A stretch of 64,000 bases of DNA from Mugil cephalus (taxonomy: Eukaryota > Chordata > Actinopteri > Mugiliformes > Mugilidae), in the NCBI RefSeq assembly GCF_022458985.1, contig NC_061789.1, forward strand, positions 10,670,357 to 10,734,356, in the 5' to 3' direction. Positions 55,620 to 64,000 of the stretch are shown here, one piece after another (position 1 is the first letter of the stretch; every line of letters starts with the position of its first letter). Under the pieces are notes generated by a model. It saw nothing but the letters and a program-made list of their open reading frames with translations. It was not told where the DNA came from and made no database searches. Position numbers and translations under genes: made by a program.

Positions 55620-58600
55620 ATGGGGGACATCAGTGACCTGGACCGACAGATAGAGCAGCTCAGACGCTGTGAGCTCATCAAGGAAAATGAAGTCAAAGCA
55701 CTGTGTGCCAAAGCCAGGTAAAGGATCACAATGTCTCCTGTATACTGACAAACAAAACAATTAAATGTGAAATACATTCTCAGTCCACTTTATTAGGTGC
55801 ATTACATGCTAGTACACACATGGGCTTTGTTTTTACAGCCGCTTTTTGGCATAGATTCAGCAAGGTGCTGGAAACATTCCTCAGATATTTTGGTCTGTAT
55901 TGACATGATAGTGTCTGGTAACTGTGGAGGCTGTTTGACTACAGCGAACTAATTTCCATGTTCAAGAGACCAGGCTGAGATGATGTGAGCCTTGTAGCAG
56001 GGCACGCTATCCCGCTAAAAGTAGCTGCCAGAAGCAGTCCAGTTTCTGTGAATTTAGTGATCTTAGCTGTCACATACTTCTGTTTAGAGGCTCAAAGTAG
56101 TGTGTGTCTGTGCAAAGAGACTCTTCTCTGTCTTCTGTGTATTTTTGTTCAAATGAGTGGTTGTTTTTCTATGAGCTGAGCCAATCGGGTTATTCTTCTT
56201 CGATATCTTGCATCAACAAACCATTTTCACAGAAAGCCCGTTCCCTGTAAAGATAATAGATCAGCAGTTTGAAAAACTCAAACCAGCCTTTGCAACCTTT
56301 TACAACCATGCTGCGTTCAAAGTCACTCGAATCACATTTTGTTCCCATTCTGTGCTGGGTTCGCACTCGGAACATGTTGCCCCGACCTACATTTTTCTCC
56401 CACATAATTGACTGATTAGATATTTGCTTTGACAAGCAGTTTTACACGTGTACCTATCTGCCGAAAGCTGAAAATATATGCAAAGAGTTTTAACTGAACT
56501 ATTCACAGTATTTACTGTTTCGTAATGTTTTTTGTTTGTTTTTTTTTTGGAGATACTGCAGTGTAGTGGTGTGCTTACTTTTAAAGTGTGTTATGTTGGT
56601 AGGTTAGTTGTTGTTTTTCAAATTATTTGCAGTGTATAATTACAGGAATTCTCATAATTTGTTTCTCAAAAATCTTCAAAAATTATGATCAACAAAAGGA
56701 CATTTTTAAAGAAATAAAGGCAGATTAAATATCTGCAACATAAACGATGTCCATTAACCATACTTAATTCCCTGTCTTTAACTTTTACCACTTATTCTTT
56801 TCTATTTTATCATTCTTTGTTGTTGTTTTTTTGACTGTCAAGCTTCTGTTCAATATTCACATTTTGATGCAGGGATTAGAACATGAAAGACATGAATTCA
56901 GTCCAACGTGTAATTATTACACATTTATTTAATGAAGGTATCTAAAGTAATGCAGATTTAAAAAAAACAAAAAAAAGATTCAGGTGTGCGTTTTAAACTG
57001 CTCTGCTTTCTAATTGTGTTGTTTCAAATGTAAATCTCTGTTTGGACATGACTGACAATTCAGAGCATTAATCCTGATAGTAAACTGCAGTTAGCATGCG
57101 TTAAATAAATATTCTTTAAAACTATTTTAGGCCTTAGAGTTTTTTTGCTTTTGTACGATTGTCCTGCCAGATGCCTTGTTTTGCTTTTTGGCAGCTGCAC
57201 TGATGAGCACCTGCTTTATGCAACAAAAACAGGAAGGCGAAATTATTACAACACACAAGGTTGTCGGCCCTTTTAAGTACTGCTTATGATGCGTCTTAAT
57301 CGTGCTCTTTAGTGTCGTGTTAAAATATCCAATTGCTGCTTGATATTGGCACGAACCACTTTGATGGTGACGTTGAGCCCGGGAGCTCGGCCCAATTCTT
57401 AATTAGGTTTTATGTAAATAGATTTATGTACAGTGTTTTGGTTTTCAAAAAGTCAAATCATCCGTGCAGATGACTTGGTGACTCAGACGTTGTGCTGGTT
57501 TCACCACTAAAATCAGATGCATACAAGAGTTGGTTTGTCATTGGTTCTTTTCTTTGCTGTCTGCTAATGTAATGCAACAAAAGTGCAACCAAGGAATATG
57601 TCTACAGCCAGCAAATATAGCAAGTCACTTCCTTTATGTTCTGCTGTACAGAAGTCTGTGTGGTAACCTTCAAAGTCATAAATTAATGGATGTATGTGGA
57701 TGTATTTTCAGAGAGATTCTGGTTGAAGAGAGCAATGTCCAGAGAGTAGACTCTCCAGTCACAGTAAGTAACATCTACCGACGCTTTTCTCCTCAGAATT
57801 AGACTGAGAGCCAGTTAACTGTAATAATAAGTTTTCTCTGTTTTTTTTTTTTCCTCACAGGTTTGTGGTGATATACATGGTCAGTTCTATGACTTAAAAG
57901 AGCTCTTCAGAGTAAGTTTCAATTCATGTGTTGTTTTTGTTTGTTTGTTTTTATTTGACTCTAAAATTGGCTTGTGGTGTCTGGACTGAGACGGACACAT
58001 TATCCAGACTCAACATGCTGAATTTACATTAGTAAACACAACTCCTGAAGCGCACTTTGTACAGTCTGTTCCCGGTGTCCTAGCATGTTTTACTGTGACG
58101 ATTGTGTTAAAAAATATTATCTTGCACTTTACCGACGAACATCTCATTGTCAACAGTCCATACAGTTTCCTGTGTGTTTTTATTATTTTATTTTTTTGTG
58201 TGGTCTGATAATTTCCTGTTTTTGCTGCGGTGGAGTTCTGAGCCAGGAAGTTGAGACTATATAACCAAACAAGCTATTGACTCTGTTTGACAATTAAGTT
58301 CTGTAAAGCTATACTTCAAAACAAACTAGTCTAGCCGGTGTGATGAACCAGCAGTTCTGTCACTTTCACACGACACAGGCCGACTCAATTCAAACCACTT
58401 AACCAGAAAGACGAGCGTTGTGTCCGTATCTGGTCCTAATTTGTCCTGAACGGTTATTTCAGATGACCACACATGGAGGCACAGGGCTATTCTGTCTAAT
58501 GGCTGCAGACCAGTCAGAGGGAAATCCGTTTCCTTTGTTGACCACTAGGGGGCATAGTCTGTTTATCACATTGAATTGTAGATACCAAGCACAGCTGTGT

Positions 58601-60285
58601 GGTATTACCATCAGCTCTGCCCTAACACACACACTCTTGAATAAAACAGGTGTTTTAAACACCTGTTGGATGCCAAAGCGCTTCTTGCAGTTAATTTTAG
58701 AAGCTTGTTAGATATTTTGGTGTCATTGTTCGCATTGCTCGCTAGATGCCTTGTGTTTAAATCATATTGAACAAAGAGGAGCACAAGGAGCTGTCCCCCC
58801 CGCCCACGTTGCGTGTTTTTTTCCAATTTAAAATAACATGCAGTCACTGCCTGTTGCATGACGAATGTCTACAGGGTGGTGGGTGTGGAAATTCTGGTCC
58901 CATTTGCATAAGATTCACAGTGAACCCCCCTTTAAAACTACTTTGTGTAATGTTTCCCCTTGACAGGTTGGTGGAGACGTCCCGGAGACAAATTATCTCT
59001 TCATGGGCGACTTTGTGGACAGAGGTTTCTACAGTGTGGAGACTTTTCTTCTGCTGCTAGCTCTTAAGGTACACATGAATCTGTGTCCTAGTTGGCGCAG
59101 ATGGAAGGATTGATTTATTTATTTGAAGAATTTAGATGAAAGCAGGGGACTCTACATCTTAAAGTCCTGCATCTTCACCTTTTACGTCTGATGCGCTCAA
59201 CAGGTGCGTTATCCAGACAGGATAACCTTGATCCGGGGTAACCACGAGTCCCGGCAAATCACCCAGGTCTACGGCTTCTACGACGAGTGCCTCCGCAAGT
59301 ACGGCTCAGTGACTGTCTGGAGATACTGCACTGAGATATTCGACTACCTTTCCCTCTCCGCCATCATCGATGGCAAGGTAAGAGACATCTGTCTCTACGT
59401 TCTTTCACCTTTTTGAAAACGTTCCTGTTTCTCATCACGTCCCTCCGTTACCTTCAGATCTTCTGCGTGCACGGCGGATTGTCCCCCTCCATCCAGACAC
59501 TGGACCAGATCCGGACCATTGACAGAAAACAGGAAGTGCCTCACGACGGGCCCATGTGTGACCTCCTGTGGTCGGACCCTGAAGGTTTGTACAGATTTTT
59601 TTTTTTAACATACTCACGTGTTTCTGATTATTGAACGTAAGAAGAAGAAAAAAAAAGCACACGTGTATATTCGCCTGACTTGTTTCGTCTCCCTCCTCCA
59701 GACACCACAGGGTGGGGGGTGAGTCCCAGAGGTGCCGGCTACTTGTTTGGGAGCGACGTGGTGGCTCAGTTCAACGCCGCCAACGACATCCACATGATCT
59801 GTCGAGCGCATCAGCTGGTGATGGAGGGCTACAAGTGGCACTTCAACGAGACGGTGCTCACCGTGTGGTCGGCGCCCAACTACTGCTACAGGTACCGTAG
59901 GCTTATTTACATTAAACTCAGTTAATCATTTATGTTTGCATGTATTTAAATGATGTTAGAGCCACAGAGATGAGGCATGTACTACACTTCATACCAGCAG
60001 GTGGCAGTAGTCATTTAAAATACACAGCGTTCCAGCACCAGGGAACATTTAAACTCATTTAGTTTTTACTGTAAGAGCTACCTGTTTTATCTTGGTGCTG
60101 GTAACAAAAAATGCAGATGTCCTAACCAGCTGTTGGTGTCTCTTCCGTCAATCAGATGCGGCAACGTGGCGGCGATCTTGGAGCTGGACGAGCATCTACA
60201 GAGGGAGTTCATCATATTTGAGGCGGCGCCACAAGAGACCAGAGGCATCCCCTCCAAGAAGCCAGTAGCCGATTATTTCCTGTGA
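55620..60285 (+). CDS. ppp4c: Serine/threonine protein phosphatase 4 catalytic subunit
   Basis: PP2A-type metallophosphatase that works with PPP4R1/R2/R3 subunits in DNA repair, centrosome maturation and signalling. Eight coding exons: 55620-55717, 57712-57763, 57861-57911, 58967-59068, 59204-59377, 59458-59584, 59702-59891 and 60156-60285. They give 307 aa, the exact length of human PPP4C, with very high identity. Metal-binding motifs: GDIHGQ (53-58), GDFVDRG (81-87), RGNHESR (112-118), HGG in [11 protein letters not shown], and CRAHQ. The C-terminus PVADYFL keeps the leucine that is carboxymethylated in this family. The start [10 protein letters not shown] aligns with human MAEISDLDRQ. One small difference is [10 protein letters not shown] where human has DIDMICRAHQ. 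The exon with the ATG begins at 55440, giving about 180 nt of 5' UTR. Confidence 0.97.
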
Positions 60286-61160
60286 AGTTTTTGAGCAGAC
60301 AGCCATGATTTTTTTTTTCTTTTTTCTTTTTTTTCTTTTTTTTTTTTCTTCCTCTCTTTGTCTTCAAAAACTCCGCTACCATTTCACACCGGCTGCCCTC
60401 CATCCTGCTGCTGGACGGTTCTGTCAGTCTGAACTCTCAGCAGTTAGATAGAAAACCCGCCAAACCCTGCAAAGCTCTCCCGACGGCTTCGGCTTGAAGA
60501 GCTGGATTTCTGCCGCGCTGCAGAAGCCTGACAAAGCAGTCACTGTGAAAGGTGTCAGGAGGGCGGGGGTGGATACTGGACCCATGACTGTCGTCTCCTG
60601 TGTTCAGCTGTATAAGATGGCCATTTTCCTTCTGCCCTCAGCCTCCTTCCATTTCCATCTGTTGTCTGTAGATAAGCTACAACACTTTCCCTTCCTGACT
60701 CTTTCCACCCTCTTAGTATATATGTATTTTTTTATGACAACCATTGTCATTTAGTTTTATAAGTATTTGGAAGGAGTTAAATGTTTTTTTGTTTTGTTTT
60801 GTTTTTTTCCTTTTTCAAAAAATGTGCAGATGTAGGAAATTTTACAATTTAATGAATTCCTTCAATGCATATGTTGTTTTTTTGGTTATTTTCTTTTGTA
60901 TAATTGTTGCTGCAAAGATTAAATACAAAATGCCCCATTCTCTTCTCCTCTCTCTTCCAATTATTTGCTCTTATGTTTTTTTGTTTTTTTTTTTGTTTTG
61001 TTTTGTTTAATTGTCACCTGCGTTGCTATTTAACACCGGAACCAGAAATGTAACGGCTCTCTACAGGGGTCACCATAGTCACTATCGTTTATTAATTCCT
61101 TTTAATCTACAAATCTCTGTAGGTCTGTCAATTTTGATATTGTGAGAATAAAGTTTTTGT
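60286..61160 (+). other. Probable 3' UTR of ppp4c
   Basis: T-rich, non-coding sequence ending at a canonical aataaa (61147-61152) followed by a T/G-rich stretch. It contains several (gttttgttttt)-like runs. It is assigned to ppp4c by position. Confidence 0.6.
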
Positions 61161-61665
61161 ATCAATGCTGATTCACTGGCTTTTCTGGGGTTTAATGTCA
61201 CGTACAAACACACAGACTATGGGCACAAAGGCACATGGGGTCAAAATGAATCCATGAAATCGATTAATGTGATTAATTCTGGAGATCCACTGTGTATGTG
61301 TTGATTAAATCTGGAAAAAAAAAACGATTACACTATTAAAGGGGCAAATAAATTCACTCTTACCCTTGAGCAAGGCACTTAACCTTAATCTTTTCTAAGT
61401 TAACCTGCTAACAGGTGAGGGGGTTTGACACGTGAGCTTATTTTTTTATGAATGAAAATGTATCTTCGTGAAGGTAAAACGAAATCAAAAGTGGGGATAC
61501 ACGTCCAGAGTTCCCAGTAACCGAGAACCTTTACCCTTTTTCTCTCCCTCACCTGACAAGTTTTCAAGGCTAGTTTTTCTAGCTCGGCCTCCTCCCATTT
61601 CCAGATACTCCAAAAGTTGGGTAACACCCGGAAGAGTGTGGCACTAACTTTTTTTTTTCCCAGCT
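61161..61665. other. Intergenic between ppp4c and the ALDH3 gene
   Basis: Nothing is recognised. It probably contains the promoter of the aldehyde dehydrogenase gene near its right end. A good splice donor after ctctacaaaccg (61728|gtaaac) suggests a noncoding first exon at about 61665-61728. Confidence 0.4.
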
Positions 61666-62592
61666 CTTGCGCGACCGGTCACAGGACCGAAAGCCCGAGT
61701 GAGGACACACACACGCTCTACAAACCGGTAAACGTATTAATTTTGTTTCTCTTTCTGTTCCGTTTGCATGGAGAAAATAAATGTTATAAATAAATGCTAG
61801 TTCACGCGGATGAAAATCTCAAGCCTCCATAGGAGTTTTCTTGAATTCCGTAGAAAATAATTTTTTTCTCTACTTGCTAACACGATTTGCGTTTATCTCT
61901 CGCATTTCTAGCCCACACAGTTCCAAAGTTGCATTTATCATCAGCGAATTAATCAATTAGCTCAAATAAATTAGTTGAAATCCTCCGCGAGCTTGTCTGC
62001 ACGCCTTTTCTCTCGCGGTGCAATTACGGATGCACGCGTGCGTTGTTTGTCGACAGCGGCGTGCGAAACTCCCTCAAAGAAATGGCCACTTTTATATATA
62101 TCCTCGTTTCCTCAAACTTTAGCCGGAAAAAGCCATGTCCTTAACATGAAATCTTAAAATCTGAAAAATTCGGCGTACAGCTATTGCAGAATGGCGTCAG
62201 GTGCGTGCCTCGATTAACATCGGGTGTAGTTTGACGGATGAGATTGGCAGTGATTTCAAGGAATCATTTCTTGAACAAACAGTCCGCTAGCTAGATTTGC
62301 TCGTTTATTTCTTCTACGGGTTTCCTGTTTTAATAGTCACCAATGGGTTTCTGCCATGATGTCCTCTTGCTGAGTCATTTAGACAGGCCTTTCTGGTTTT
62401 AGGGGGGGTGTCACAACTGCAAAGCTTTGTCAAGTATCAAACATTTTAACTTTAATATTTCCATTTATCTTATAGAATACCAGCATCTTTTGCCCATTTC
62501 AGCTCTTCAAATGGGGGCTTTCTTTTGTAGTGTATTGTGCTTTTTATTGAAAAGCTGAGATTTATTTGTGTGTGTGTGTTCTAGGTGAAAGA

Positions 62593-63969
62593 ATGGACAA
62601 CCATCGTGAGGTCGTGGAAAGGTTGAGGTCAGCGTTTCGTTCAGGCGTCACAATACCAGAGCAGTTTCGCCGAGCGCAGCTGACCAAACTCAAGTCCTTG
62701 CTCAAAGACAACGAGGAGCAGATTGTCAAGGCGCTGCACGAAGACCTTGCTAAGGTACAAGGCCGTGCTCTGACCTTACACACAGAGGATGCACGTGTAG
62801 TCACAGTAACTCCCCCAGACATTATTACGCAATTGGAGCTTAAAGGGTTTATTTGTGTGGCTGTTCTGACGATGTCGCAATCTCCATGTCATTTCTAAGC
62901 CTCTAACACGTACCTGTCTGACTTCTGTGTTCGTGCATCAGCCTAAATTCGAGGCCATCATAGCTGAAGTCGACCTGGTGATGAATGAGTTGCACTACGC
63001 CATCGATAACCTCCCAAGCTGGATGCAGCCGGAGTATGTCGGCAAAACCTGGTAGGTTCGAGATTTATTAACACTAAGTGTACTTTACGGAAGTCGGCGT
63101 GTGACGGCTTTTAGCTGGTTTGTCTGGCCACCTGAACCAAATATGTGATGTCACTCCTCACACAAGTTGATTATCATGTGTGCAACGTCAATACTCGCCC
63201 CCTTTTAAAGCCACATTAAGCCGTATTTTCCACCTTACTGCGCACACAACTTTTTTTTTGAGAGTTCTTCATGCTGTTTGGTTTTTCTATGTGGTGTCAA
63301 AGGTAATCATGGAGGCTAAGGGTTGCTTCTTAGCGATTGGGGTCATTCAATATTGAATGTGTCGAATAACTAATTTGCCTTTGCATTTAAAAAGAGGCCA
63401 AGGTCTGTGTGTCTGTGTAAACTGCATCTTGAAACCCTCTATATTGCTGTATACAGGCCACAAAGCTGGACGACTGCTTCGTACGGAGGGAACCTTTAGG
63501 GGTTGTGCTGATCATCGGGCCGTGGAATTACCCCCTGCAACTCCTTCTCACGCCCTTGGTTGCTGCCATTTCTGCAGGTGCATACATATTTAGTTGAAAA
63601 TGCTGCATATTGGGGCCAATGTCTGCGTCATTGTGGGTTTCCTTGGACTCTAGAGTCAGCAAGATTCTGCAGAAGGAACTGGCTAATACAGGAAACATCC
63701 ACTTTTTTTTTTTCTTTTAAATCCAATGAAACTCTTGAGAATCCGTCTTCGCAAAATGTTATAGCAACTTCTCTGTCGTGAATTGAGTTTAGAGTACTTT
63801 TAACAACCGTAGAAATGTGCAAATGCTGCTACTGTCAAATGAAGCTCCCGTGTCTTTGGTGACTGGCTGATGTCTCCAACCAGGAAACTGTGTGATTATC
63901 AAGCCGTCAGAGGTCAGCGCCGCCACAGACAAACTGGTAGCGGAGCTCATACCCAAATATCTGTCTCAG
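62593..63969 (+). CDS. aldh3b1: Aldehyde dehydrogenase family 3, 5' part (aldh3b1-like), cut by window end
   Basis: NAD(P)-dependent oxidation of fatty and aromatic aldehydes to acids. Exons read as 62593-62754, 62942-63051, 63457-63577 and 63884-63969; the rest lies to the right. The N-terminus [18 protein letters not shown] is followed by [14 protein letters not shown] and LHEDLAKPKFEAI, typical for ALDH3. [15 protein letters not shown] matches ALDH3B1 (ATQLDSAFIRKEPFG) better than ALDH3A2, and [30 protein letters not shown] carries the Rossmann-fold region with the conserved WNYP and KPSE. The catalytic Cys is outside the window. One oddity: exon 2 ends in phase 2 (ACC TG) but exon 3 must start in phase 0 (GCC ACA AAG), so one base seems to be missing at this junction. 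Family is firm; the B1 member is likely, not certain. Confidence 0.75.
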
Positions 63970-64000
63970 GTAAAGCAGCTTAACGTCCGCAGGAAAGTGA

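Noticed and set aside
62562-62822. Minus-strand frame opposite the first ALDH3 coding exon
   Set aside because: Antisense of a well-supported plus-strand exon with good splice sites.
62593-63969. Assignment to aldh3a2
   Set aside because: The segment [15 protein letters not shown] and the NCV in SAGNCV match ALDH3B1 better than ALDH3A2 (LTMLDEAYIQPQPLG, GNAV). The choice is not fully secure.
1-64000. LTR retroelements or other virus-like copies
   Set aside because: I saw no long terminal repeats, gag/pol frames or capsid genes; the retroelement pieces are non-LTR LINE fragments.
1-64000. tRNA or rRNA genes
   Set aside because: No cloverleaf-like A and B box pairs or rRNA-like stretches were recognised by eye; a tRNA search program was not available.

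Overview
This looks like nuclear DNA from a teleost (ray-finned) fish. The genes have short exons with GT-AG introns and encode fish-type orthologues of vertebrate proteins. The DNA between them holds fish Tc1-like transposons, L2-type LINE ends, short inverted-repeat elements and microsatellites. I cannot name the species.

Layout. On the left, on the plus strand, are the 3' part of slc16a3 (monocarboxylate transporter 4; 1-3013, its 5' end lies outside the window) and a complete dus1l (tRNA dihydrouridine synthase; coding 5877-9731). From about 11.4 to 42.8 kb lies a tandem array on the minus strand of six copies of one tryptase-like S1A serine protease gene, called A to F from left to right. 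To the right, on the plus strand again, are cln3 (battenin, 43775-50866), an L2-type LINE relic (about 52.65-53.76 kb), ppp4c (55620-60285) and the first coding exons of an ALDH3-family gene (62593 to the window end), most like aldh3b1.

The array is the most unusual part. Each copy keeps the chymotrypsin fold signature: IIG N-terminus, eight paired cysteines, His57, Asp102 and Asp194. In all six copies the catalytic Ser195 is Tyr (GDYGGP or RDYGGP instead of GDSGGP). The Tyr codon is TAT in three copies and TAC in the other three, so the residue has been kept while the codon drifted. The S1 pocket is changed too (Gly at 189, and Val where Gly226 is expected), and the activation site has Ser before IIG instead of Arg or Lys. 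This looks like an expanded family of secreted, non-proteolytic serine protease homologues, with HGF (Gln-Asp-Tyr) as the known precedent for Tyr at 195. Five copies (A, B, C, D, F) have open reading frames across all five exons. Copy E is a truncated pseudogene.

The array has a readable history. A and B are a very recent 4.3-kb tandem duplication. D and E share nearly identical 3' halves. C has a transposon inserted at its stop codon that gives it a new C-terminus. F is the most diverged. Worn spacer fragments at 11.4-14.8 kb, split by two Tc1-like insertions, show that the array once reached further left. All five intact copies share a compact promoter: a TATA box preceded by a perfect 12-bp palindrome at fixed spacing.

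The flanking housekeeping genes (lactate export, tRNA modification, lysosome, phosphatase, aldehyde oxidation) have no evident functional link to the array. Exon limits were read by hand from splice signals, reading phase and protein similarity; nothing was checked against a database.
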